From: Haliscomenobacter hydrossis DSM 1100
GTDB lineage: Bacteria; Bacteroidota; Bacteroidia; Chitinophagales; Saprospiraceae
Direction of reading: 5' to 3'
Length of the DNA: 64,000 bases
Assembly (NCBI RefSeq): GCF_000212735.1
Contig: NC_015510.1
Location: 6,511,001-6,575,000, forward strand
This document shows positions 32,291-41,800 of this stretch, piece by piece. Within the stretch, counting starts at the first letter, position 1, and every line of letters begins with the position of its first letter. The notes beneath the pieces are model-generated. The model made no database searches. It had not been told where the DNA came from and worked only from the letters and a program-made list of their open reading frames with translations. A program made the position numbers and the translations under genes.

Positions 32291-33244
32291 ATATGCTTTG
32301 AGTTCCTCCAGACTTAAACCCAAAATTGAAGCAATTTCTGTATTCGGCAGTCCCATGGATTGAAAAGCTTTAATGGAGTTTTTGACCCTTGATTGTTCCT
32401 GTTCTGCTTTTTGGCGTTCTTGTTCTGCTTTTTGGCGTTCTTGTTCTGCTTTTTGGCGTTCTTGTTCTGCTTTTTGGCGTTCTTGCTCTGCTTTTTGTGA
32501 AGCTTCTTGTGCTCTTTGAAGTGCATCGGCAACTTGCACCAGACCTGCTTCGTATTGCCGCTGAATTTGCTGCTTCTCGCTTTTGATTTCCACGAGTTTT
32601 TGTTGTTCTTGTTTCAACAACTGCCGACTTTCACTGAGTGCTTCAATGGCCTGATCATGAAATTCCACCAATTCAAGATAAGATAAAAAAGGCTCGCCAT
32701 TGGGTTTGGACAAGAGTAAAGTTTCAGTCGTCCACTCAAATTTCACTTGCAGTAGGGGACTAACCCATACATCCTGATAAGCATGTGGATAGAGTTGATC
32801 GTGATGACGGGTATAGATTTCCAATTTATTGTGATCAGGATCATATACATAGTACTCAAGTGCGCCGTAATTGGCATAAAACTTGAGTTTTTTGGCCATT
32901 TCTGCACGGGTATTGCCCGGGGATAAAATTTCAAAAATCACCTGTGGGGCAATATTGTCCTCTAAAAATTGAATGTAAGATCCCCGGTGACCCTTGGGGC
33001 GTCCCAGTGCTACCATCACATCGGGCGCAACCCTGATGCCGCCATTGCCTTCTACTGGATACCAAAATAAATCAGCGGCGATGAACACATCGGGCTGTTG
33101 AACAAAGCAAGCTTCCAAGTTTAGCTTGATCAATGCAATCCATTCGAACTGTAAAGTGTTTTCCGCCATGGGTTTTCCATCGGATTCTGGATAAATTTTG
33201 CGCAATTCTTCAGCCGAAAGGGTGTGCATTGGATAGGTTTTCAT
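32273..33244 (-). CDS. Uma2-family (DUF820) nuclease-fold protein with heptad coiled-coil tail
   Basis: The start at 33244 (MKTYPMHTLSAEELRKIYP) gives 323 residues. Residues about 25-190 are the Uma2/DUF820 PD-(D/E)xK-like domain: FWYPVEGNGGIRVAPDVMVA supplies the first acid, PQVIFEILSPGNT the Glu, and KKLKFYANYG the Lys; YYVYDPDHNKLEIY follows. Residues about 200-290 form a coiled coil ending in tandem QKAEQER heptads. The last 35 residues resemble a small helix-turn-helix (LPNTEIASILGLSLEELKAY). Uma2 proteins are frequent in multicellular bacteria and have no settled function. Confidence 0.85.
   Translation of the reverse strand: MKTYPMHTLSAEELRKIYPESDGKPMAENTLQFEWIALIKLNLEACFVQQPDVFIAADLFWYPVEGNGGIRVAPDVMVALGRPKGHRGSYIQFLEDNIAPQVIFEILSPGNTRAEMAKKLKFYANYGALEYYVYDPDHNKLEIYTRHHDQLYPHAYQDVWVSPLLQVKFEWTTETLLLSKPNGEPFLSYLELVEFHDQAIEALSESRQLLKQEQQKLVEIKSEKQQIQRQYEAGLVQVADALQRAQEASQKAEQERQKAEQERQKAEQERQKAEQERQKAEQEQSRVKNSIKAFQSMGLPNTEIASILGLSLEELKAYLIDLL
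32401..32484. repeat. Four exact 21-bp tandem repeats inside the Uma2 gene
   Basis: Four identical 21-base units (32401-32421, 32422-32442, 32443-32463, 32464-32484) encode successive QKAEQER heptads, with degenerate copies on both sides. A unit length that is a multiple of three keeps frame when copies are gained or lost. Confidence 0.95.
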
Positions 33245-33278
33245 GCAAGTTACATTGTTTTGCTGATTTTTGCTGGGA

Positions 33279-33286
33279 CAAATATA
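33279..33286 (-). promoter_or_regulatory. Candidate -7 box TATATTTG for the Uma2 gene
   Basis: TATATTTG on the minus strand lies 34 bases upstream of the start codon at 33244. This supports that start over the longer open frame to 33355. No -33 TTG is clear. Confidence 0.45.
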
Positions 33287-33402
33287 GCTATTTTTTGTTT
33301 GTAAAAAATAAAAATAAATTTTATTGTGTGTTTTTATAAAACTTTCTTGCTCCAAGAAAATTCTCTATCTTGTATGCTGTTTTACACCCAAAATTCATCA
33401 CT

Positions 33403-33906
33403 ATGGCTGTTTATAACCTAAATGTCAATGGGAAAAAAGTGACAGTTGACGTGGAGCCTGATATGCCCTTGTTGTGGGTCATCCGCGATTTTGCCGGGCT
33501 GAAAGGAACCAAGTTTGGCTGTGGCATGGCCCTTTGTGGCGCCTGTACCATCCACCTCAATGGACAACCGGTTCGCTCCTGTCAAACTCCCGTTTCCTCC
33601 TTGGCCAAAAATGCCAAAATCACCACCATTGAAGGCATCTCCGACGGCGTACAACTCCATGCCGTCCAACAAGCCTGGATCGAAGAACAAGTACCTCAAT
33701 GTGGCTATTGCCAATCTGGCCAGATCATGTCGGCCATGGCACTGCTCAAAACCACGCCCGATCCAAGCGACGCTGACATCGACAATGCCATGAGCGGCAA
33801 TCTTTGCCGCTGTGGGACCTACGACCGTATCCGCAAAGCCATTCACCGCGCCGCAGATTTGTCGAAAACCAGCAGCAACAGCACGCAGAAAGTCGGTGGT
33901 AAATAG
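33403..33906 (+). CDS. [2Fe-2S] subunit of a molybdenum hydroxylase (IorA-like)
   Basis: A 167-residue protein from the ATG at 33403 ([19 protein letters not shown]). It has the two cluster motifs of the xanthine-oxidase family: Cys40, Cys45, Cys48 and Cys60 (plant-type 2Fe-2S) and Cys100, Cys103, Cys135 and Cys137 (PQCGYCQSG ... NLCRCGTY). It passes electrons from the molybdopterin subunit encoded 26 bases downstream. No FAD subunit gene is adjacent, as in isoquinoline 1-oxidoreductase-type two-subunit enzymes, which often use an external cytochrome or quinone acceptor. Confidence 0.93.
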   Translation: MAVYNLNVNGKKVTVDVEPDMPLLWVIRDFAGLKGTKFGCGMALCGACTIHLNGQPVRSCQTPVSSLAKNAKITTIEGISDGVQLHAVQQAWIEEQVPQCGYCQSGQIMSAMALLKTTPDPSDADIDNAMSGNLCRCGTYDRIRKAIHRAADLSKTSSNSTQKVGGK

Positions 33907-33932
33907 TTCCTCATCCTCAATTTCAATTGACA

Positions 33933-36089
33933 ATGACACCAAATTCCAATAGTCGTCGCGAATTTTTGAGGCTAAGTAGCTTATCCGGCTTAGGCCTGGT
34001 GCTAGGGGTCTCGTCTTTCGCCAAAAATTCCTCACTGGTCAAATTGACCGCGGAGGCCATTCAACTCGAAATCAACCCGTTTATCATCATCGATAACCTG
34101 GGCAACATCACCTTGGTCAATCCACGCCCCGACATGGGCCAGGGTTCAACCCAAGCAGTACCTTCTCTTTTGGCAGAAGAACTGGAAGTGAGTTTGGAAA
34201 AAGTGAAACTCATCCAATCCGACGGCAAGTCCAAATACGGCAGCCAAACTGCGGGCGGAAGCAGTAGTGTACGCGAACTTTGGGAGCCGCTGCGCAAAGC
34301 GGGCGCAGCCGCACGGGAAATGCTCACCGAAACCGCCGCCAAACGTTGGGGGGTACCCGTAGCCAACTGCTATGCCGAAGATGCACGCATCCACCTGAAG
34401 AACAGCGACAAGAGTTTTTCTTACGGGGAACTGGCCGATGAAGCTGCCAAACTACCCGTCCCGAAAGAACCCAAACTCAAGGATCCCAAGGATTTCAAAA
34501 TCATTGGCAAAGTCAAACCCCGCCTCGATGTTCCGGCACGGGTAACGGGCAAAGCGGTTTTTGGCCTCGATGTGGATGTTCCCGGTATGGTATACGCGGC
34601 CATTTTACACGCGCCGGCCATTCACGGCAAAATTGTTTCTATCGACGATGCGGCAGCCAAAAAAATCCCCGGAGTCATACGCGTCATGAAGGCCGAACGC
34701 CCCATGCCTCACCGTACCTCCGAAGCGGTTGCCGTCATCGCAAGCAACTGGTGGGCAGCTATGAAGGGCAAAAAGGCCCTGAATGTGACCTGGGACAATG
34801 CCGGCTTGGATAAAATGAATACAGATGCCTACTTTGCCAAAGGACGGGAAGCCGCGAAAGCAGAAGGCATCAACTTTGAAGAAAAAGGCGACATCGATCA
34901 GGCGCTGACTCATTCCGAAAAAACGCTGGAGGCGGTGTACGAAACACCTTTCCTCGCCCACGCACCCATTGAACCGGAGAACGCCATCGCGCACGTAAAA
35001 GACAATGGCGATGTAGAGATTTGGGCGCCTATTCAAGGGCCAGATTGGGCATTGCGCGATGTGGCAGGTTACCTGAAAATCAAGCCCGAGCAGATCAAAA
35101 TCAACGTTTTTCTGCTCGGTGGCGCGTTTGGCCGCAAAGCTTACCACGACTTTTTGCTGGAAGCCTGCTTTTTGTCCAAAGAACTAAAAAAGCCGGTCAA
35201 AGTCATTTGGACCCGTGAAGACGACATCACCCAGGGGCCTTACCGCCCAGGGATGTTGAGCGCCATGAAAGGTGCGGTGAATGGCAAAAAAATTGCCGCT
35301 TTCCACCACCATGCCATCGGTGAGTCCATCAGTCGCCAGGTGTTCAACGGCCTACAAGACCATCAGGTGGACGACTGGATTTCCGGGGAGTTGTCGGCAG
35401 AAAACCACAAATACGAGATTCCAACCTGGAAACTGAGTTGGAGCAATGTCAAAACCGACATTCCGGTGGTGTGGTGGCGCTCTGTATATGCCTCAAATTT
35501 CGCTTTTGGTCAGGAGTGTTTTATGGATGAATTGGCACTTGCCGCTGGACAAGATCCCATCGAAGCACGTTTGGCCCTCTTGAAAGACGAGCGTTTTAGA
35601 AAGGTCTTGGAAGTCATTGCCGAGAAATCCAACTGGAAGGAAAATCTCCCCGCCGGACAAGGCCGAGGGGTGGCCGTATTTAAAAGTTTTGGCAGCATCA
35701 GCGCTTGTTGCGTAACGGTCTCCAAGCAGTCGGGAGGAGGGGTGAAAATAGAAAAAGTGGTATCGGTCATCGACTGCGGCTGGCATGTCAATCCGGACAA
35801 CGTCAAGGCACAAACCGAAGGCAATATCGTGATGGGCTTGACGGCGGCGATTAAGCCGGGCATTACCTACGCCAATGGTATGGCTCAGCAGTCCAACTTC
35901 CACGATTACCCGATCATGCGCATCAATGAAACACCAAAAATGGACATACACATCGTGAACAGCGGTGCACAGCCCGGTGGAGTAGGGGAGCCTGGGCTTC
36001 CTCCCGTGGCACCTGCACTGGCCAATGCCATTTTTGCGGCTACGGGCAAGCGCTTGCGCAAGTTGCCGATTGATTTGAATGAGGTGTAA
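33933..36089 (+). CDS. Molybdopterin-binding aldehyde/N-heterocycle dehydrogenase large subunit (IorB-like), Tat-exported
   Basis: A 718-residue protein; ATG at 33933 preferred over an in-frame TTG at 33927. The N-terminus contains the twin-arginine motif SRREFLRLSSLSGLGLVLG, so the folded cofactor-bearing complex is probably exported. Family segments are NPRPDMGQGSTQAVPSLLAEE, ARVTGKAVFGLDVDVPGMVYA, LGGAFGRKAYHDFLLEA, VVWWRSVYASNFAFGQECFMDEL and a terminal region with GGVGEPGLPPVAPALANAIF, where the glutamate is the probable active-site base. It pairs with the [2Fe-2S] subunit. Likely reaction: hydroxylation or oxidation of an aldehyde or N-heterocycle; substrate unknown. Confidence 0.92.
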   Translation: MTPNSNSRREFLRLSSLSGLGLVLGVSSFAKNSSLVKLTAEAIQLEINPFIIIDNLGNITLVNPRPDMGQGSTQAVPSLLAEELEVSLEKVKLIQSDGKSKYGSQTAGGSSSVRELWEPLRKAGAAAREMLTETAAKRWGVPVANCYAEDARIHLKNSDKSFSYGELADEAAKLPVPKEPKLKDPKDFKIIGKVKPRLDVPARVTGKAVFGLDVDVPGMVYAAILHAPAIHGKIVSIDDAAAKKIPGVIRVMKAERPMPHRTSEAVAVIASNWWAAMKGKKALNVTWDNAGLDKMNTDAYFAKGREAAKAEGINFEEKGDIDQALTHSEKTLEAVYETPFLAHAPIEPENAIAHVKDNGDVEIWAPIQGPDWALRDVAGYLKIKPEQIKINVFLLGGAFGRKAYHDFLLEACFLSKELKKPVKVIWTREDDITQGPYRPGMLSAMKGAVNGKKIAAFHHHAIGESISRQVFNGLQDHQVDDWISGELSAENHKYEIPTWKLSWSNVKTDIPVVWWRSVYASNFAFGQECFMDELALAAGQDPIEARLALLKDERFRKVLEVIAEKSNWKENLPAGQGRGVAVFKSFGSISACCVTVSKQSGGGVKIEKVVSVIDCGWHVNPDNVKAQTEGNIVMGLTAAIKPGITYANGMAQQSNFHDYPIMRINETPKMDIHIVNSGAQPGGVGEPGLPPVAPALANAIFAATGKRLRKLPIDLNEV

Positions 36090-36150
36090 CTAGTAACTCA
36101 TATTACGCGGTTTTTACCGCAGAGTTTCACTGAGTACACGCGGATTTTTT

Positions 36151-36227
36151 CACCACAGATTCCACAGATTTTCACAGATTTTATGGATATGACAAAAAAT
36201 CTGTGAAAATCTGTGGAATCCGTGGTG
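36151..36227. repeat. Inverted repeat of CACAGATT units, second copy
   Basis: Arms 36151-36182 and 36196-36227 are complementary over 32 bases with one mismatch. Unit wording (CCACAGATT, CACAGATTTT) is that of the element at 4961-5041, but the order of units differs, so the two are related by unit type and not by copying of the full sequence. Confidence 0.88.
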
Positions 36228-36259
36228 AAATCATCTCCTTTCTCAAGCCTCATGAAAGT

Positions 36260-36283
36260 CCCACGATTGAAAGAAATCGTGGG
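36260..36283. terminator. Hairpin abutting the stop codon of the lysozyme-like gene
   Basis: A 9-bp perfect stem (CCCACGATT 36260-36268 with 36275-36283) directly touches the stop codon of the convergent gene at 36284. It lacks a T-tract. It may protect or end the transcripts of both convergent genes. Confidence 0.5.
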
Positions 36284-37972
36284 TTATTCCCGCTCATTCT
36301 CCATATCTGGAAATTCGGTTGGCTCGTAAAATACCGGCGGCAACGCGGATTTGTCCATACTATTCCGGGTGTCATATGCCATCACCGCGCGATTCGAAAG
36401 CTGGAATGAACCCCTGGCCTCCGAAAGTTTACCAGCCTGTACTTCGGCATAAATGGATTGTGCCCGAATGAGTGATTTGCTCATGGCTGCGATGCTTCCA
36501 TCCGTATACGTATGGCGTACATTGAGGTAAGCCTTAATCAGATCCCGCTCATTTTGGTCGGTAAACTGGCTTGGATTGGTCAGTCCGGTTTGCTGCATCG
36601 CCAATTCCACACAAGGTTTGATCCAGGCCGGGCGATTGACGTGGTTGTCCAGCAAAAGCGCTACTCCGTAAGCCGAAGTAATCACGGTATTGAGCAAGTT
36701 CCCAAAGACGGCGTAACTGGGTTTCCAGTAGAAATTTTTTAGCCGATCCAGGGCGTGTTCAACTTGGACAGCCTGGAAATCAGGTTCTTGTAAGGCCCTC
36801 CAAAAGCGAAACCCCCAAGCCGGGTCGCGAAATTGTTCTTTTGCTGGAATAGAGTTTACGGGAGCGCCATTCAAGGTCAAAAAACCATAAGTGGTATTGG
36901 TATCTGGACTTACATCCAGGCCGATTGGCGTGAAATGTCTGCGAAAAGATTCAGGAAACTGGTCGCGAAACTTTTTAAGCAAAGCAGGCATCTCCCCGGC
37001 TTTGTCATCTCTGCCCAAGGTCCATTGGTAGGTGCCAATGCTCAAAATACCCCGGTCATAAGAGTTGATGGCATCCATTTTGCCTTCATTTTTGGCAATG
37101 GCTTCCATGACTTGTAGTGCCGAGTAGGTCAAATCCAGCTCGATTAACCGTTCTTTGTTTTGTTCCACAAAATTCACCAAACCATTGAAGCCCGGCGTAG
37201 AAACGCCAATCGGCTGGTGCTTGCGGAATTGAATTTGACGTGAACCATCAGAAACCACAATGGTGCCGCCGCGGTCGTCGATTTGTAATCCGGTACTGAT
37301 GACTGGATTATTGGTGCCTCCGGTATTCCCAGTATTACCCGTATTACCCGTATTCCCATTGTTTGTCCCCCCGTTATTTCCAATATTGGCCCAGGGATTA
37401 CTTGGATCAGGGACCGTGACGGCTACTTTGCGCAAACCATCTCCGTACAAGAGGTAGAGATCGCTGAGGACGGCTTTTGCGAGGGTTTCTGTGAGTTGGT
37501 ACCCATCCGCAGACAAACCCCTGCGCTGCGCATAATTGCGCAGTGCTTCCTGGGTTGTTGTTCCCGTAATGCCTAAGGTATCCAGCAAGGAGCGCAAGGT
37601 GATGTTGTTGCGGTCGTTGGGATTTTGCAGGTTAAATTGGGCGTATTGACCATTGGCGATGGCTCCTTCCAGGGTTTTTAAACCCGTTAAACTGTCATGG
37701 CGTTCCACCATGGTTGCGCCCAAAAAAGGAGTAACCGCCATTCCTGTAGAATCGAGGCGGTTGCGGCGGGCAAAACTCACTACGGCGTTTACCACCTCAT
37801 TGCCAAAAAAATCTGTTGCCGCATTGGGATTACTGTTTAGCTCTGGCGAAAACCCCAGTTCATTCAGCAGGTCTCGAAAAGCCAGCACGTATTGATTACG
37901 GGCATTGACATTCAAGAATTTGCTGATGGAATTGGTACGCAGTAAGTCGCGAATTGCTTCAATATTGGCCAT
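36284..37972 (-). CDS. Putative lysozyme-like protein with N-terminal peptidoglycan-binding-like repeats, no signal peptide
   Basis: A 562-residue protein starting MANIEAIRDLLRTNSISKFL. Residues about 5-180 contain helical repeats resembling peptidoglycan-binding domains (NITLRSLLDTLGITG, TQEALRNYAQRRGLSADGYQL). A Gly/Asn/Thr linker (199-222, repeated GNT) leads to a C-terminal domain with MEAIAKNEGKMDAINSYDRG and ILSIGTYQWTLG, where Glu296, Asp306 and Gln316 are arranged as in lysozyme-superfamily hydrolases. I do not recognise an exact family. Absence of any signal peptide suggests release by lysis, another secretion route, or loading onto an injection device. Monocistronic; hairpin at the 3' end. 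Confidence 0.6.
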   Translation of the reverse strand: MANIEAIRDLLRTNSISKFLNVNARNQYVLAFRDLLNELGFSPELNSNPNAATDFFGNEVVNAVVSFARRNRLDSTGMAVTPFLGATMVERHDSLTGLKTLEGAIANGQYAQFNLQNPNDRNNITLRSLLDTLGITGTTTQEALRNYAQRRGLSADGYQLTETLAKAVLSDLYLLYGDGLRKVAVTVPDPSNPWANIGNNGGTNNGNTGNTGNTGNTGGTNNPVISTGLQIDDRGGTIVVSDGSRQIQFRKHQPIGVSTPGFNGLVNFVEQNKERLIELDLTYSALQVMEAIAKNEGKMDAINSYDRGILSIGTYQWTLGRDDKAGEMPALLKKFRDQFPESFRRHFTPIGLDVSPDTNTTYGFLTLNGAPVNSIPAKEQFRDPAWGFRFWRALQEPDFQAVQVEHALDRLKNFYWKPSYAVFGNLLNTVITSAYGVALLLDNHVNRPAWIKPCVELAMQQTGLTNPSQFTDQNERDLIKAYLNVRHTYTDGSIAAMSKSLIRAQSIYAEVQAGKLSEARGSFQLSNRAVMAYDTRNSMDKSALPPVFYEPTEFPDMENERE

Positions 37973-38055
37973 GAGGATGAGGGTTTAAAATAGATGTAGA
38001 ATTACTAAACGCAATAGGGATAAAGATTGAGTATAAAAATGAGCATTTTTTTCAT

Positions 38056-38098
38056 AAAAACAAAACGGGGCAACAATTGATTTCCAATTGTTGCCCCG
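38056..38098 (-). terminator. Intrinsic terminator of rpmI-rplT
   Basis: A 14-bp perfect stem (38066-38079 with 38085-38098, loop of 5) is followed on the minus strand by TTTTG then TTTTT. It lies 45 bases past the rplT stop codon. A smaller CCCATG/CATGGG hairpin sits between. Confidence 0.88.
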
Positions 38099-38142
38099 CA
38101 GGCTCAGCCCATGTTTAAAGGCATGGGTTGATATCGGTCTAT

Positions 38143-38487
38143 CTAATGTACAGACTCTACAATTGCTTTGAATGCATCAGCATGGTTAAGTGCCAAATCC
38201 GCCAACACTTTCCGGTTCAACTGCACATCACTTTTGGCAAGATGGTGCATCAAGCGAGAGTAAGAAACTCCATGCATACGAGCACCGGCATTGATACGCG
38301 CAATCCACAAACGGCGGTAAGCACGTTTTTTGGCTTTGCGGTCGCGGTAGGCGTAACCCATGGCCTTATCCAAGGCATTTTTGGCTACGGTTAAAACTTT
38401 AGAGCGAGCCCCAAAGAAACCACGCGCACCTTTCAAAACTTTCTTGCGGCGAGCCCTGGAGGCCACCGCGTTCACTGAACGAGGCAT
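38143..38487 (-). CDS. rplT: 50S ribosomal protein L20
   Basis: The 114-residue protein starts [20 protein letters not shown] and contains the L20 core [41 protein letters not shown] and [11 protein letters not shown]. It binds 23S rRNA early in large-subunit assembly and in many bacteria represses its own operon. It follows rpmI by 91 bases, on the same strand. Confidence 0.98.
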   Translation of the reverse strand: MPRSVNAVASRARRKKVLKGARGFFGARSKVLTVAKNALDKAMGYAYRDRKAKKRAYRRLWIARINAGARMHGVSYSRLMHHLAKSDVQLNRKVLADLALNHADAFKAIVESVH

Positions 38488-38578
38488 ATTAATTTTTTTT
38501 AGTACAATACAGGGATCACGCGCTGGGTGATGCTTTTTCCTGTATTCTCGTTAAAAAAGATCGCGGATAAATCCGTGA

Positions 38579-38776
38579 TTAAGCTTTGCAGAGCATGCGC
38601 AATACGCGCTTTTCGTCTGCTTCACAAACAAGGGTAGAGTCGCGGTGAGCCAATTTTGCACGCTTGCTTTTGTTGCGCATTAAGTGCGAAGTGTTGGCTT
38701 GAAAGCGCTTCACCTTGCCGGATCCAGTCACCTTGAAACGTTTCTTGGCGCTGGAGTGTGTTTTCATCTTTGGCAT
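38579..38776 (-). CDS. rpmI: 50S ribosomal protein L35
   Basis: A 65-residue basic protein, [20 protein letters not shown], with the L35 pattern [15 protein letters not shown]. It is first in an rpmI-rplT unit. The usual upstream partner infC is not adjacent: the next gene upstream is a divergent secreted nuclease, and a promoter is visible directly ahead of rpmI. Confidence 0.98.
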   Translation of the reverse strand: MPKMKTHSSAKKRFKVTGSGKVKRFQANTSHLMRNKSKRAKLAHRDSTLVCEADEKRVLRMLCKA

Positions 38777-38803
38777 GGTTCATCAAATTTTACGAACGAG
38801 GTG

Positions 38804-38831
38804 CAAATGTAGCAAAACCATTCAGTCCAAA
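38804..38831 (-). promoter_or_regulatory. Promoter of rpmI-rplT
   Basis: On the minus strand TTTG (38828-38831) and TACATTTG (38804-38811) are separated by 16 bases, 27 bases upstream of the rpmI ATG. A strong fit to the Bacteroidota promoter, as expected for ribosomal genes. Confidence 0.72.
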
Positions 38832-38888
38832 CTAGCTTTTTAAAAAAAAAATCAAAATTTTCGTTTCATTTGCGCAAACAATTGTCCC

Positions 38889-41800
38889 ATGAATCGTTTT
38901 TTTCTCTTCTGTTTGCGCAGCACAATTATGGCTTTTTTGCTCAGCGGTTTTGCTGCAGTTCAGCTCTGGTCGCAGCCGCTCGAGTTGTTCATCTCGGAAT
39001 ACATCGAAGGTACGGGGGGCAACAAGGCGCTGGAAATTTACAATGGCACAGGCCGGGCTGTAAATCTAAATACTTATGTACTACAACTTTATGCCAATGG
39101 CGCAGCAACACCGAATGTTTCCCTGACTTTATTCGGCAGTTTAGCTTCCGGCGATGTATTTGTCCTGGGCCGCACCGACGCCAGTCGGGCCATTGTAGCG
39201 GTGATGGACATCGCTTCAAATGGACTCATGAGTTTTGACGGCAACGACGCCATTGTGCTGCGCAAAGGAGGAATCAACGGAACCATTCTTGACGTCATCG
39301 GGCAAATTGGCCAAAATCCGGGTACTGCATGGGGCAGCAGCAATCAATCAACGGCAGATCATACCCTGCGGCGGCGCAAAAGCATTTGTGCAGGGGATCC
39401 GGACGGCAGCAATACCTTTGTCCCGTCCCTGGAGTGGGAATTTTTTGGCATAAATGTCACCGATGGGCTGGGTCAACATGCGGTATTGTGTGGCCAAAAC
39501 GATGAAGCGCCCAAAGTGCTAAAAAGTTTACCCCTGCCCGGTAGTGCCGGGGTGGCCGCCAATGTCAACATCGCGATTACCTTCAGCGAAGCCGTATCGC
39601 TGAGTGGAGATTGGGTAACCCTAACTGGATCACGCAGTGGTTTGCACCCATATTCCACGACTCAGGCGAGTACTGGCGACACAACGGATACGTATGTGCT
39701 TGATCCACAGCTAGATTTTAGCCCGGGAGAAGTGGTGACGGTACGGGTGAATGGAACGAAAGTGCAAGACCGCGATGCCAACGATCCTCCGGATTTCCTT
39801 CCCGCCGATGTTGTTTTCTTTTTCAGCATCAGTACGAGTACCACTTGTAATACCCCCGCTACCCGGATTTCGGATGTTCAGGGCCTCGATGTAACTTCTG
39901 CTTTTGAAGGTAAAGTGCTGGATGTAGAAGCCATCGTGACGGGCGATTTTCAGGAACAGGAGGACGGGAGTTTGTTGGGCTTTTTTTTACAGGAGGAAGA
40001 ATTTGATTACGATGAGGATGAGCGTAGTTCGGAAGGCATTTTTGTGTCTGCCAATGGCTTTGGCCCGCAAGTCAGGATTGGTGATCGGGTGAGGGTACGC
40101 GCCCTAGTCGCAGAGCGCGGGGGAGCAACGATGCTGAGCTCGCTACGAGACCTGAAGGTGTGTGCCAACAACCAGACCCTACCTGCCGCCATTGCCCTGA
40201 CTTTGCCCCTGGATTCCAGTACGGCTTTGGAAGCGCGGGAAAGTATGCGGGTTGTTTTTGCCGAAAAAATGACCATCGTGTTCAACCACGATTTGGGTGA
40301 AACCGGAGAACTGACCCTTTCTTCCACGGGCATACAATACCAATACACCGAGTTCAAAGCGCCGAATGTGCAAGAGTTTTCGGCTTATCGCGCTCAAAAA
40401 TTTGCGGAGCGCATCATCCTCGACGATCGACACAACAATACCTACCACACGCCAGTTTACCATTTGCAAGCCAATGCTGGCAACATGTTGCGGATGGGCA
40501 ATTCGGTGACCGGGCTTACGGGCATTCTGGAGTTCCGCTCAGGTCAGTACCGCATCCGCCCCACTGCACCCGTAGTTTTTGACAATGACAATCCCCGTCC
40601 CGCTCCGCCCAAACTGGCGGGCGATCTCAAAATAGCGACGTTTAACCTCCTGAACCTGTTCAATGGCGATGGCAACGGCGGCGGTTTTCCCACCAGTCGG
40701 GGTGCCAGTAATTTACCCGCTTTTCGCTTGCAGCTGCGCAAAATTATCACGGCCATCAGGAGAATGGACGCAGACGTATTGGGCTTACAAGAAGTAGAAA
40801 ACGACGGTTTTGGTCCACGCACCGCCATCCAGGAGTTGGTGGATTCGCTCAACGCGGTACTCGGTGCAGGAACTTACGCCTTGTCTAGCCCGGGCGTACG
40901 TTTTGGCGCTGATCAAATCGTGGTGGGCATCATTTACAAACCCGCCAAAGTCACCCCGGATGGAGGGCCGGTTTTTTTGAATTCCAACAGCGGCATTTTT
41001 CAACAAAACCGTTTGCCATTGGCCCAAACCTTCATCGACCAAAGGGGTGAGAAATTCACCTTGGTAGTCAATCACCTCCGCTCTAAGCTGGGTGAAAGTA
41101 CCGGACTCAATGCCGACATTTTAGATGGGCAAAGCGCCTTCAACCAGGTGCGTACCGACGCCGTGCAGGAGATCCTGAGTTGGGTACAAGGTGATCCCAC
41201 CCGTTCGGGCGACCCCGATTTTGTGATGCTGGGTGACTTCAACGCCTACGAGCAGGAAGACCCCATTACACTCATGGAGGCTTCTGGTTATGTCAACCTG
41301 GTTCCCGCCGGGCAAAGCAAGGATTTCGACGGTTTTTTGGGCGACCTGGATCACATCTTTGCATCGCCAAGTATGGCCAAACAGTTTGTAGGCGGTGCAA
41401 AATGGATCATCAACTCGGTAGAATCCCTGAGCCGTTTTGAATACGACGCGGCCGACCTATTGCCCGGTACCGCCGACGATCCGATTGGCGATGAGTTTCG
41501 TTGCTCCGACCACGACCCCGTGATTGCGGGTTTTACCCTGGGGCAAACGCGCAGCCTGATCAGCGGGGTGGTGGCCCGGCGCAATGGTTTGCCTTTGGAG
41601 GGCGTGCGGATGGGTTTAAGCGGTACTAACCAGGCGCAAGACATTTCCCTCAACGACGGATATTTTACGTTCAGCAACCTCAATGCGGGCAATTACACCC
41701 TCCTCCCGGAATTGGATCTGAACCCCGCTGAAGGGGTCAGTACTCGGGACATCATCGCGCTGCAAAAACATATTTTGGGCATTGCCCTGCTGCAAAGCCC

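Noticed and set aside
32389-32586. Plus-strand frame with repeated VLLFG
   Set aside because: Antisense of the Uma2 coiled-coil repeats; low complexity with no start context.
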